Shown one piece after another: positions 27,226-35,878 of a DNA stretch of 64,000 nt (the stretch's first letter is position 1; every line of letters begins with the position of its first letter). The notes under the pieces are model-generated. The model was not told where the DNA came from. It searched no databases and saw only the letters and a list, made by a program, of their open reading frames with translations. A program made the position numbers and the translations under genes. Location: the NCBI GenBank assembly GCA_964404445.1, contig CAYOJW010000002.1, positions 1-64,000 of the forward strand, in the 5' to 3' direction. The DNA comes from UBA2336 sp964404445 (GTDB taxonomy: Bacteria > Bacteroidota > Bacteroidia > Cytophagales > Cyclobacteriaceae).

Positions 27226-27404
27226 CTACAACGGTACACCTGCTAAAGCAAAATTATCTGAAAATCTATTTTCATCAACAAATTGTTGCAGTTCCATTTG
27301 GAACTTTTCATTAAAGCCCCATACTCATTAGTATGATTACCCAACTGCATAAATGTTTCATAGACATCCATACCAAAATACCAGGCAGCACAAGGTTTAA
27401 ATAC
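27226..27404 (-). pseudogene. 3' remnant of an unidentified gene
   Basis: Directly after the Wzc stop codon the minus strand reads, in the same frame, VFKPCAAWYFGMDVYETFMQ then LGNHTNEYGAL. After one lost base near 27310 it continues as NEKFQMELQQFVDENRFSDN then FALAGVPL and a TAG at 27226-27228. The amino-acid composition and the clean C-terminal end look like the last 60 residues of a real protein whose 5' part is gone. I do not recognise the family. The alternative is a chance open stretch. Confidence 0.5.
27249..27282 (-). promoter_or_regulatory. Candidate promoter before the nonulosonate module
   Basis: On the minus strand TTTGTTG (27276-27282) and TAATTTTG (27249-27256, matching TAnnTTTG) are separated by 19 nt, the Bacteroidota -33/-7 spacing. 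A transcript would begin about 20-25 nt before the SpsF-like ATG at 27219. The boxes lie inside the coding-like remnant at 27226-27404, so they may be chance matches. Confidence 0.35.
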
Positions 27405-29768
27405 TTATTCCTCATAATACCCACCCGTTCTTTTCTTACGAAGTCCGTAGCCATACCCGTAGCCATAGCCATAGCCATAGCCATAACCGTAACCGTAACC
27501 TGGGCCGGATTTGTAAATATCGTTCAGCACGAAACTGATTTTCTTGATTTTTCCGTCTGTATAGAAATCGTTAATAGTTTTTAACAAAGCTTTGGGTGTA
27601 TAGTTCTGGCGAACAATAAACAAGGTGTGATCTACCAATGCAGAAAGTACAAACGCATCTGTTACCAATGCCAGCGGTGGTGAGTCAACAAAAATAAAAT
27701 CAAACTGCTCACGTGCTTTCCGCAAAAATTCTTCCATCCGTTTGCCCAATATCAATTCAGAAGGGTTAGGCGGCACCGGTCCACCACTTACCATGTACAG
27801 GTTCTCGTATTCGGTTTTTTGAATAACTTCATCAAACTGCGCGAGGCCGGCCAAGTAATTACTTAACCCTATGTTGTTATCTAAATTAAAATCATCAAAT
27901 ATTCTGGGTTTACGCATATCTGCTCCCACTATTAAGGTGCGTTTACCCGACAATGCAAATACGGATGCCAGATTAATAGACGTAAATGTTTTGCCCTCGC
28001 CACTGATAGAACTGGAAATCAAAAAGACCCCTTTCTCCCTGCCTTCTAAGAAATAGTGCAGGTTAGATCGCAATGCCCTAAAGGATTCGGATATAGCCGA
28101 CTTGGGTTTGACGAATACTTCCAGATTTTCAGTTGTACGTTTATGCCCTACGCCACCTATAAATGGAATATTAGTAACATTTTCAATGTCTTCACGCGAC
28201 TGGATGCGAGTGTTTGAAATTTCAAGCAGGATAAAGATAATCAACGGAAACAAAAGACCACCGGAAAAACCTAACATATAATTGCTCTTTGGTGATGGTG
28301 ATATGGGACCATACGCCCGTGGGGGGTTTACCACCATAATATCGGTAGTGTTGGCCGCGCGCGAAATCCCAGCCTCTGCCCTGCGTTGTAACAAAAACAC
28401 ATACAGGTTTTCGAGCAGCGCATAATTTCTTTTAATGTTTACCAATTGCCGCTCGGCAACCGGCAGGCGGTTCAGTTGCACTTCAACTTCTTTGATGCCC
28501 TTGTTCAGGAAATCCAATTTGATCTTGTCAACCGATTTTTGATTTTTAACAGACTCCAGAATATCGTTTTTCAACTCCTGAATCCGCTTTCTTCCATCGG
28601 CAATTAACGGATGCTCTAATTTTTCAGTTCGTACCAACAGCTTTATATCGGTTTGCATTTTTATCATCTGCGAAATCAAGGCCGTTAAAACCGGATCAGT
28701 TATACCAACAGATGTCGGTAATATCACTTGGTCAAGATTGTTGTCACTTTGATTGATGTAATTATCCAAATATGTATAATAGTTATTGCGAAGGGTCAGG
28801 TCTGTTTTCTGGATTTCCAATCCTTCTATTTTCTGATACAGTCGAAGCGCCTCGCTGTTCAGGTCGGTTACAATATTTTGATTTTTAAATACTTCTAATT
28901 GCCGCTCCGACTTACGCAGTGAATCTGCAATATTTTTGAGTTGATCGTCAATAAAGTTGATTGTATTGGTAGCAATCAAATTTTTATTGTCCAGGTCATA
29001 CTGCTGATAATTTTTAATGAGGCCGTTAATAAAATCAATCTCTTTTTGAGATTGAGCACCTTTAAGTGACAGGTTAATAACCCCGGCTCCTTCTTCTGCC
29101 CATTCGGCTGTAATCCGGGATGCATAACTCTCGCCTACATTCACTGCAGGCAACCATGAGAAGGCGTACAGTTCACCAAAACTGTCATCTATTTTACCCT
29201 TTACGTGAACGCTGAACTCAGTGTCGCCAATCAGGATTACCTCATTAAATTTTTTACGCATCTTGTATTCCTGGTTGTCAAGTGCGTAAAAAATATCAAA
29301 CTCCGAGTTACTAACAATCTCAAATCTAAAATTCAAACTCTTACCTTTTTCATTCTTAGTAATATCTACATGTAGTGGTAGTGATTTATATACTTCTGAT
29401 GTAAGAAGATTACCTATCCTGTAAAATGTTTTATCAAACGATAATTCTTTTACAGTCTGCTCCATCAACGGGATGGATTTAATGATGTAAATCTCGTTGA
29501 GGTAATTCCGGTAAAACTTCACCAACGGGTTGTTGTACAGAAAATCACCACTGGAAGCTTCCTGGGTTTCTTTTACAATAATAGAAGCCTTTACCTCATA
29601 AATGCGTGTAGCATATCGATTAATCGTAAAAGCGATAAACAGCCCGATAAGAATGCTCAGTACGATCAAATACCAATATCGTGCAGCCTGATAAAGAATA
29701 CGCTTGGGGTCAATATTGAAGCCATCGTTTTCTCTTACAGGCTTATCTACTGGAAGGGGTGTGTTCAC
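27405..29768 (-). CDS. Wzc-like polysaccharide co-polymerase tyrosine kinase
   Basis: A 787-residue bacterial tyrosine autokinase fused to a Wzz chain-length domain. The first membrane helix is YWYLIVLSILIGLFIAFTI; a long periplasmic coiled-coil region (about 60-500) follows and a second helix is MLGFSGGLLFPLIIFILLEI. The kinase domain has Walker A SSSISGEGKTFTS, Walker A' LIVGADMRKP and Walker B FIFVDSPPLALV. The tail is unusually regular, nine Tyr-Gly pairs then LRKKRTGGYYEE, giving eleven tyrosines as likely autophosphorylation sites. Its start overlaps the Wza-like gene by 4 bp, so both export components are coupled. Confidence 0.92.
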   Translation of the reverse strand: MNTPLPVDKPVRENDGFNIDPKRILYQAARYWYLIVLSILIGLFIAFTINRYATRIYEVKASIIVKETQEASSGDFLYNNPLVKFYRNYLNEIYIIKSIPLMEQTVKELSFDKTFYRIGNLLTSEVYKSLPLHVDITKNEKGKSLNFRFEIVSNSEFDIFYALDNQEYKMRKKFNEVILIGDTEFSVHVKGKIDDSFGELYAFSWLPAVNVGESYASRITAEWAEEGAGVINLSLKGAQSQKEIDFINGLIKNYQQYDLDNKNLIATNTINFIDDQLKNIADSLRKSERQLEVFKNQNIVTDLNSEALRLYQKIEGLEIQKTDLTLRNNYYTYLDNYINQSDNNLDQVILPTSVGITDPVLTALISQMIKMQTDIKLLVRTEKLEHPLIADGRKRIQELKNDILESVKNQKSVDKIKLDFLNKGIKEVEVQLNRLPVAERQLVNIKRNYALLENLYVFLLQRRAEAGISRAANTTDIMVVNPPRAYGPISPSPKSNYMLGFSGGLLFPLIIFILLEISNTRIQSREDIENVTNIPFIGGVGHKRTTENLEVFVKPKSAISESFRALRSNLHYFLEGREKGVFLISSSISGEGKTFTSINLASVFALSGKRTLIVGADMRKPRIFDDFNLDNNIGLSNYLAGLAQFDEVIQKTEYENLYMVSGGPVPPNPSELILGKRMEEFLRKAREQFDFIFVDSPPLALVTDAFVLSALVDHTLFIVRQNYTPKALLKTINDFYTDGKIKKISFVLNDIYKSGPGYGYGYGYGYGYGYGYGYGLRKKRTGGYYEE
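27444..27497 (-). repeat. Hexanucleotide repeat encoding (Tyr-Gly)9
   Basis: Nine consecutive TAY-GGN units encode the tyrosine cluster at the C terminus of the Wzc-like kinase. The central units are identical (TATGGC repeated), so the tract is a 6-bp microsatellite. Gain or loss of units would keep the frame and change the number of phosphorylatable tyrosines. Confidence 0.85.
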
Positions 29769-30550
29769 TTGTTGGCGAGGTTTATAGTTAAAATAACAAG
29801 GGTGAGGGTAGAAATTACGATTGAAATATTTTGACCAAAGTATTTCCGGTAAGGTCGCTGCCGCAGGGCAGGCACAATCAACAAATCATTTTGATGAACA
29901 AAAAAGTTGGGCGATTGCACGAATGCCTCATCTAACAAGTCGATATACTGCACCTCGGTTTTACCATCTTTAATACGAATCAACTTTACATTTCGTTTAT
30001 CTGCCAAATCCGTAAGTCCCCCTGCAAGGCCAATGGCTTCCAACATATTTACCCGGTTATTGGCAAGCGGTACTGCTCCTTCTTTAGCTACTTCACCTAA
30101 TATGGTGACACGGAAATTTATCAATCGTACTCTAACCACCGGACTTTCTAAATACAGGTTAGCTATTTTTTGAAGTGTGTCCTGAATTTCGTACACCGTA
30201 AGCCCTGCCACTTTCACTTTTCCAATAATAGGAAAAGGTACAGTACCGTCCGGGGCAACCAACTCACCAATCAAAAGCGGGTTTGCATTCTGGCCTAATC
30301 CCTGTCCACCCAGTGGTGTTTCCCTGGCTAAAAAATCATATTCCTTAGATGTAAGGCTTTCAAACCGTATGGATAGAATATCTTCCGGTTGAATCCGGTA
30401 ATCAAAAGTTGAGTATGGGTAGCTGCGTACTACCGTATCGGTTGGGAGTTCTTTTACATTGACGTCTTCTTTTTGCAGCAACACATACTTCCTGTTGGAC
30501 ACACACGAGGCCAGCAATGCCAACGCAAGTAATAAACATAAATATCTCAT
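29765..30550 (-). CDS. Wza-like polysaccharide export lipoprotein
   Basis: A 261-residue outer-membrane export protein. The N terminus is a lipoprotein signal (LLALALLASCVSNRK, lipobox LASC). The polysaccharide export domain covers FDYRIQPEDILSIRFES to VRVRLINFRVTILGEV, followed by an SLBB domain (AVPLANNRVNMLEAIGLAGG). The C terminus has one hydrophobic helix (IVISTLTLVILTINL), as is usual for Bacteroidota members. It would form the outer-membrane exit channel working with the Wzc-like kinase immediately downstream. The 136 bp before it (30551-30686) show no gene. Confidence 0.9.
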   Translation of the reverse strand: MRYLCLLLALALLASCVSNRKYVLLQKEDVNVKELPTDTVVRSYPYSTFDYRIQPEDILSIRFESLTSKEYDFLARETPLGGQGLGQNANPLLIGELVAPDGTVPFPIIGKVKVAGLTVYEIQDTLQKIANLYLESPVVRVRLINFRVTILGEVAKEGAVPLANNRVNMLEAIGLAGGLTDLADKRNVKLIRIKDGKTEVQYIDLLDEAFVQSPNFFVHQNDLLIVPALRQRPYRKYFGQNISIVISTLTLVILTINLANK

Positions 30551-30686
30551 CTTGAAAAATTCAAATGCTAAATATATTCAAATTTCTGGCAAGCTTTATA
30601 TCCGGCTATTCACAGCTCCGCCTCCTCAGTCACAGTGAGTTTTTTTCCAAACGCATTCTTACAGACACATGGTGCCCGTGTTTCGT

Positions 30687-31208
30687 CTATTCAACCTGCC
30701 ACAACAGGAGTGCATCACGGAACTGTTCTTCCCGAAATTCATTGGCCTGTATGTGGGACACTTGTATATCGCGGTGAATCAGTGTTTTTGCCTTCTCCAC
30801 CAGGCTGCCTAAATAATGCTCGTCAATATCACCCACCAACAACAATTCAATCACACCCGAATCCCTCCCTTTGGCATAGTCGCCTGTAATATAGGCCGAC
30901 TTGAGGTCGCCCAATTTGTGAATAATATTTTCAACGATTTTATCGATACCCAAATACTTATGTACCAAGCCTTTAAGTTCCTGGTATAATGGGTGATGAA
31001 CGTTAGCACGATATTCAATAGTGCGGCCATTCTCGGACGATGTTAAATAACCGGCCTTACTCAGGTTGTTCAACTCATGGCGAATGGAGTTAGTTGACTC
31101 ACCAAATTCCCCGGCCAACCCCCGCAAATAGGCAGTAGCATTGCCGTTGGTAAAGAACTTCAACAGCATTTTAACCCGGGTTTTCGATGTAATAAGGCCT
31201 TCTAACAC
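30687..31208 (-). CDS. Winged-helix (ArsR-like) regulator
   Basis: A 173-residue protein. Residues 1-70 form a winged helix (TSKTRVKMLLKFFTNG, LAGEFGESTNSIRHELNNLS, KAGYLTSSENGRTIEYRAN). The rest resembles a small nucleotidyltransferase-like fold (SAYITGDYAKGRDSGVIELLLVGD, where G-x-Y-A-G-D-S-G matches the reduced motif). Homologues of this type are commonly encoded at the head of Bacteroidota polysaccharide loci. It may control expression of the locus. It is 72 bp from the UpxY-like gene and 136 bp from the export gene, so it may form its own unit. Confidence 0.75.
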   Translation of the reverse strand: MLEGLITSKTRVKMLLKFFTNGNATAYLRGLAGEFGESTNSIRHELNNLSKAGYLTSSENGRTIEYRANVHHPLYQELKGLVHKYLGIDKIVENIIHKLGDLKSAYITGDYAKGRDSGVIELLLVGDIDEHYLGSLVEKAKTLIHRDIQVSHIQANEFREEQFRDALLLWQVE

Positions 31209-31280
31209 TTCTGCAAAGTAAAAGAAAGATTTAAATGAGTAAAATTATTACTCGATAAAAAATCATTGCGAAATATAAGT

Positions 31281-31778
31281 TCAAATCTTCCTTAGCACAA
31301 TTGAATCAAGGGTAACCAAAAGGCTATGGCCTATGGATTCCAATGAAACCGAAAACTTATCGCCTTCGGAAGTTCTGTTAACTGTTCCACGAAAACCTTT
31401 CAGGAGTCCATCTATAATCTCTACCTGGTCACCCTGATTAAATTTTTCTACTGGCATTGATTCTACAAATAGCCCCGATGACAGGAACCGCTGAATTATG
31501 TCCATATCTTTCGGATGCAATATTGCAGGACGGTCATTATGCCGGATATTCCAGGCAATGCCCGGGGTTTGAAGAATGTCAGGAACCCGGTCAACCGTAT
31601 CGTGAACAAAAATATACGAATTGAATAAAGGCACCTCCACCTTCTTTTTTCTATCACTCCATTGACGCATCACTTTCTGAAGTGGTAAAAAAACCTCATA
31701 TCCCCTTCTTGTCAGAAGGTCGCGAACCTTTTTCTCTTGTCGGCTTTTGGTATAGAATACAAACCAGTTCTTAGACAT
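31281..31778 (-). CDS. UpxY/NusG-like transcription antiterminator
   Basis: A 165-residue specialised NusG paralogue. The NGN domain runs from WFVFYTKSRQEKKVRDLLTR to IRHNDRPAIL, and a KOW motif is seen in FNQGDQVEIIDGLLKGFRGT. In Bacteroides the UpxY proteins at the 5' end of capsule loci prevent early termination of the long transcript. Position and length support the same role for the 30-kb cluster that follows. A short hairpin (AACTGA and TCAGTT at 31784-31798) lies just before its start. General NusG is excluded by context and size. Confidence 0.88.
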   Translation of the reverse strand: MSKNWFVFYTKSRQEKKVRDLLTRRGYEVFLPLQKVMRQWSDRKKKVEVPLFNSYIFVHDTVDRVPDILQTPGIAWNIRHNDRPAILHPKDMDIIQRFLSSGLFVESMPVEKFNQGDQVEIIDGLLKGFRGTVNRTSEGDKFSVSLESIGHSLLVTLDSIVLRKI

Positions 31779-31813
31779 ACACTAACTGATTGTCAGTTTT
31801 CGTACCAGAGTTA

Positions 31814-32806
31814 TTACCTGATATACTTCTCAAAACTCTTATGATCGCGCTGAAACAACTGGTCGGGCGTTAGTGACTTAAAATACTCGTAGGTAATGCG
31901 CAACCCCTCGGCACGTGAAACTTTAGGCTCCCAGCCTAATATTGTTTTGGCTTTACGGATGTCGGGCTGGCGCTGCTTCGGGTCGTCTTTCGGAAGTGGT
32001 TTAGTGATGATCTTTTGCGTAGTTCCGGTCAATTTAATAATCTCTTCGGCAAACTGCATGATGGTGATCTCATCCGGGTTACCGATGTTCACCGGCTCTT
32101 GATAATCCGACATCAACAATCGGTAAATACCTTCCACCTGATCGTCAATATAACAGAACGAACGGGTTTGCGAACCATCGCCAAATACAGTTAAGTCCTC
32201 GCCCCGTAATGCCTGTCCGATAAAGGCAGGCAACACACGGCCATCGTTCAGGCGCATACGCGGACCATACGTGTTAAAGATGCGTACGATGCGGGTATCT
32301 ACATGATGATAAGTATGATACGCCATTGTCATAGCTTCCTGAAAACGTTTTGCTTCGTCATACACGCCACGCGGACCAACCGGGTTTACATTACCATAAT
32401 ATTCTTCGGGCTGCGGGTGTACCAACGGATCGCCATATACTTCAGAAGTTGAAGCAATCAGGATACGCGATTTTTTAACACGGGCTAATCCTAACAAATT
32501 ATGAATACCCAGCGAACCAACTTTTAACGTCTGGATGGGAATTTTTAAGTAATCAATCGGGCTGGCCGGTGATGCAAAGTGAAGTATGTAATCCAACGCA
32601 CCGGGTACGTGTACAAAGGTTGACACATCGTGATGGTAAAATTCAAAATCGGGGTGCTTAAACAAGTGTTCGATGTTACGCAGGTCGCCTGTAATCAGAT
32701 TATCCATGGCAATGACATGGAAACCTTCTTTAATATACCGGTCGCACAAGTGCGATCCTAAAAAACCGGCCCCCCCGGTGATCAAAATACGTTGTTTCTT
32801 CAACAT
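31814..32806 (-). CDS. UDP-glucuronate decarboxylase-like SDR
   Basis: A 330-residue extended SDR. The NAD motif GGAGFLGSHLCDRY is at 11-24, the catalytic tyrosine sits in YDEAKRFQEA, and RIFNTYGPRM and SQTRSFCYIDD are typical of UDP-xylose synthases (UXS). UXS makes UDP-xylose from UDP-glucuronate. UDP-glucose 4-epimerase-like functions are less likely because of the RFQE and SRTRSF-type motifs. It sits 35 bp before the UpxY-like gene and may be co-transcribed, providing a precursor for the polymer. Confidence 0.85.
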   Translation of the reverse strand: MLKKQRILITGGAGFLGSHLCDRYIKEGFHVIAMDNLITGDLRNIEHLFKHPDFEFYHHDVSTFVHVPGALDYILHFASPASPIDYLKIPIQTLKVGSLGIHNLLGLARVKKSRILIASTSEVYGDPLVHPQPEEYYGNVNPVGPRGVYDEAKRFQEAMTMAYHTYHHVDTRIVRIFNTYGPRMRLNDGRVLPAFIGQALRGEDLTVFGDGSQTRSFCYIDDQVEGIYRLLMSDYQEPVNIGNPDEITIMQFAEEIIKLTGTTQKIITKPLPKDDPKQRQPDIRKAKTILGWEPKVSRAEGLRITYEYFKSLTPDQLFQRDHKSFEKYIR

Positions 32807-32893
32807 GAGGATGTAAAATGGTTAACTAACCTTTTGTCAATTAAAAAAGCCTTCAAAGATACAAAAAAGAAAGCCTTTTCCGTTTTTCATGCC

Positions 32894-33655
32894 TCACCGG
32901 CACAAAAAACCGGGATTCAGTAAATCAGCTTTATTATAAACTAATGGTATTTCACTACCATGCTGTATTACCGTAAGCCCTGCTTCGGTTACGATGGCCT
33001 GCGCTGCCGCTGTATCCCACTCCATGGTTGGGGCGAAACGTGGGTAAACATCGGCCTGATTGGCGGCTAACAACATGAATTTGAGGCTACTGCCTGCCGA
33101 AACCAGCTCGGGTGCGTTAAGTTTTTGTATAAATGCCGTTGTCTCTTCATTGCTATGCGACCGCGAGGCCACCACGCGGATACCCCGCTGCCCAAGATCA
33201 ACCGGGTGACGTTTGGGAAGCTGCGTTTCAACACCGTTATGCTTCCGGAATACCCCCGCACCCTGCCGGGCATAATATACTTCACCCGTTACAGGCACGG
33301 CCACTACCCCCAGCACCGGAGCCTGATGATAAATGAGTGCAATGTTTACTGTAAACTCGCCATTGCGTTTAATAAATTCTTTGGTACCGTCAAGCGGATC
33401 GACTAACCAAAAATACTCCCAATGTTTACGAACATTATAGGGGATGTCTTTTCCCTCCTCGCTCAATAAAGGAATGTTTGTTGATTGTAACGTTTGTGCA
33501 ATAACATGGTGCGCTTTTCTATCAGCAATGGTTAAGGGCGATTGATCGCCTTTACGTTCGACTTGAAAATCGTTTGAATGATATACTTCTAATATCGCTT
33601 TCGAAGCTTCTTCGGCAGCATGGATGGCGATCTTAACTAACTCCTTTAAATTCAT
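32894..33655 (-). CDS. cysQ: 3'(2'),5'-bisphosphate nucleotidase CysQ
   Basis: A 253-residue inositol monophosphatase-fold enzyme. The metal site is LLSEEGKD and WLVDPLDGTKEFIKRNGEF (motif DPLDGT), with EWDTAAAQAIVTEAG near the end. CysQ removes the 3' phosphate from PAP, the by-product of PAPS-dependent sulfonation or reduction. The gene follows cysN after a 63-bp gap filled by a repeat and belongs to the sulfate-activation group cysC-cysD-cysN-cysQ on this strand. Confidence 0.9.
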   Translation of the reverse strand: MNLKELVKIAIHAAEEASKAILEVYHSNDFQVERKGDQSPLTIADRKAHHVIAQTLQSTNIPLLSEEGKDIPYNVRKHWEYFWLVDPLDGTKEFIKRNGEFTVNIALIYHQAPVLGVVAVPVTGEVYYARQGAGVFRKHNGVETQLPKRHPVDLGQRGIRVVASRSHSNEETTAFIQKLNAPELVSAGSSLKFMLLAANQADVYPRFAPTMEWDTAAAQAIVTEAGLTVIQHGSEIPLVYNKADLLNPGFLCR

Positions 33656-33657
33656 AT

Positions 33658-33717
33658 TCCAGGTTTCCAGTCTCCGGTTTCCAGTTACCGGTAACAGGCA
33701 ACCTGAAACCGGTAACT
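33658..33717. repeat. Hairpin-forming CCAGTTACCGG-type repeat
   Basis: The whole cysN-cysQ gap is made of short degenerate words (GGTTTCCAG, CCGGTTTCCAGTTACC). CCGGTTTC near the left and GAAACCGG near the right are reverse complements, and GTTACCGGTAAC in the middle is a 12-bp palindrome. Related words occur at 48687-48742 and 49097-49137. Confidence 0.65.
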
Positions 33718-33718
33718 A

Positions 33719-34966
33719 TTAAACAATCATACCTGCGGCAACGGTTTCATTCGTTCCTTCATCCACTAAGATAATACTGCCGGTAATCCTGTTCTTTCGG
33801 TAACTATCGAATGCCAACGGTTGAGCCGTACGGAGGCGAACGCGGGCAATATCATTCATCGTTAGTTGATCGATGTGTTCAACGCGCTGCAACGTATTAA
33901 TATCAAGCTTGTACTGAATTTCTTTCAGGATACCTCGTACTTCTTTTGTCGTGTGCCGGATGTAAAACTTAGTGTTCAGGTTCACCGCGCGCTGGTTCAT
34001 CCAACAAAGCATTACATCAATGTCTTGTTCGGTTTGCGGATGATTATTAGGTTTAGCGATAATATCCCCACGACTAATATCAATTTCATCATCCAGCGTA
34101 AGCGTAACCGACATAGGCGCGAAAGCCTGTTCAACAGATTCACTGCCAATGTGTATCGATTTAATGGTTGAGGTAAAACCGGAAGGCAACACCATTACTT
34201 CATCGCCTGCGCGGAAAATGCCCCCGGAAACCCGTCCGGCATAACCCCTAAAATCCTGATGGTCTTTAGTTTGCGGACGTACCACGTACTGAACCGCAAA
34301 ACGACTATCAATATGATTGTAATCGCTTTCGATGTGAACGGTCTCCAGCATGTGCAGCAAGGTAGCACCCTGATACCAGTTCATGTTATCTGAACGGTTC
34401 ACGACATTATCGCCTGCCAATGCGCTGATGGGTACGAACTGAATGTCGTGTATTTCAAGTTTTGAAGAAAAGGCTTTGTACTCTTCTACAATTCGTTCAA
34501 ACACCTGCTCATCGTACGCTACCAGATCCATTTTATTGACACACACAATCACGTGCGGGATTTTTAACAATGACGCAATGAATGAATGCCGGTACGTTTG
34601 CTCTACCAATCCTTTGCGTGCATCAATCAGTATTAAGGCAAGGTTTGCAGTGGATGCTCCCGTAACCATATTGCGCGTATATTGAATATGTCCGGGTGTA
34701 TCGGCAATGATAAACTTGCGCTTGGGCGTAGCAAAGTAGCGGTAAGCCACATCAATGGTTATCCCCTGCTCACGTTCCGATTTCAATCCATCGGTTAACA
34801 GCGAAAGATCAACATAATCAAATCCTTTTTTGGCACTGGAAGCCTCCACTGCTTCCAACTGATCTTCAAAAATCGATTTGCTGTCGTACAATAATCTTCC
34901 GATCAGGGTACTTTTTCCGTCATCCACACTTCCTGCAGTAGTAAAACGTAATAACTGGTTCGTCAT
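33719..34966 (-). CDS. cysN: Sulfate adenylyltransferase GTPase subunit CysN
   Basis: A 415-residue EF-Tu-like GTPase, full length for a CysN without a fused kinase. G1 is GSVDDGKSTLIGRLLYDSK at 12-30, G3 DTPGHIQYT, G4 NKMDLVAYD. Domain 2 and 3 beta-barrels follow. With CysD it makes adenosine phosphosulfate from ATP and sulfate, driven by GTP. The ATG is 2 bp from the cysD stop, so they are coupled. The separate cysC upstream supplies the APS kinase step. Confidence 0.95.
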   Translation of the reverse strand: MTNQLLRFTTAGSVDDGKSTLIGRLLYDSKSIFEDQLEAVEASSAKKGFDYVDLSLLTDGLKSEREQGITIDVAYRYFATPKRKFIIADTPGHIQYTRNMVTGASTANLALILIDARKGLVEQTYRHSFIASLLKIPHVIVCVNKMDLVAYDEQVFERIVEEYKAFSSKLEIHDIQFVPISALAGDNVVNRSDNMNWYQGATLLHMLETVHIESDYNHIDSRFAVQYVVRPQTKDHQDFRGYAGRVSGGIFRAGDEVMVLPSGFTSTIKSIHIGSESVEQAFAPMSVTLTLDDEIDISRGDIIAKPNNHPQTEQDIDVMLCWMNQRAVNLNTKFYIRHTTKEVRGILKEIQYKLDINTLQRVEHIDQLTMNDIARVRLRTAQPLAFDSYRKNRITGSIILVDEGTNETVAAGMIV

Positions 34967-34968
34967 AA

Positions 34969-35874
34969 CTAAAAGTATCCTGATTTTTTTCTATCCTCCA
35001 TTGAAGTTTCAGAGCGCTTATCATCGGCACGGGTGCCACGTTCGGTTTTGCGCGAAGCGGCAACTTCTTCAATAATCTTTTCGATGGTATCGGCTTCCGA
35101 TTCTACCGCACCAGTGATCGGCATATCGCCACACGTACGGAAACGCACTGTTTTTATGATGGGTGTTTCCGTTGGTTTTAATTTTAACCACGGTGAGGTT
35201 GAAAGTATCGCGCCATCGCGTTCAATGACTTCGCGTTGATGTGAATAGTAGAGTTTGGGAATCGGGATGTTTTCGGCCTGAATGTATTGCCACACATCCA
35301 TTTCCGTCCAGTTTGAAATCGGGAACACCCTGAAATGTTCGCCCTGATGTTTACGGCCATTAAACAGGTTCCAAAGTTCTGGTCGCTGATTTTTAGGGTC
35401 CCATTGCCCGAATTCATCGCGGTGCGAAAAGAACCGCTCCTTGGCGCGCGCTTTTTCTTCATCGCGCCTTGCACCTCCCATAGCGGCATCAAACTTATGC
35501 TGTTCGATGGTATCGAGCAACGTAACAGTTTGTAGGGCATTGCGACTTGCTCCGTACCCGGTTTCTTCGCGTACCCGGCCTTTGTCGATACTTTCCTGTA
35601 CCGATCCTACGATCAGTTTCACGCCCAGTTCGTTTATCAGCCAATCGCGGTACTCTAACGTTTCGGGGAAATTGTGACCTGTATCGATGTGCACTAACGG
35701 AAAGGGAATGCGTGCCGGGTAAAATGCTTTACGCGACAAATACGCTAATACGATGGAATCTTTCCCGCCCGAAAACAACAATGCGGGCTTCTCGAACTGC
35801 GCCACTACTTCGCGGATCACAAAGATGGCCTCGGACTCAAGCTCTTTTAAATGACTTAAATAATACTGACTCAT
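34969..35874 (-). CDS. cysD: Sulfate adenylyltransferase subunit CysD
   Basis: A 301-residue PP-loop ATP pyrophosphatase. The PP-loop is LLFSGGKDSIVLAYL at 32-46; LVHIDTGHNFPETLEYRDW and GGARRDEEKARAKERFFSHR are characteristic of CysD. It is the catalytic subunit of ATP sulfurylase with CysN. The gene lies 4 bp from cysC and 2 bp from cysN. All four sulfate genes run in the same direction as the polysaccharide locus. Confidence 0.95.
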   Translation of the reverse strand: MSQYYLSHLKELESEAIFVIREVVAQFEKPALLFSGGKDSIVLAYLSRKAFYPARIPFPLVHIDTGHNFPETLEYRDWLINELGVKLIVGSVQESIDKGRVREETGYGASRNALQTVTLLDTIEQHKFDAAMGGARRDEEKARAKERFFSHRDEFGQWDPKNQRPELWNLFNGRKHQGEHFRVFPISNWTEMDVWQYIQAENIPIPKLYYSHQREVIERDGAILSTSPWLKLKPTETPIIKTVRFRTCGDMPITGAVESEADTIEKIIEEVAASRKTERGTRADDKRSETSMEDRKKSGYF

Positions 35875-35878
35875 TGAT

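Noticed and set aside
27333..27584. Plus-strand frame with VAIAIAIAITVTVT repeats
   Set aside because: It is the antisense reading of the Tyr-Gly repeat of the Wzc-like kinase.
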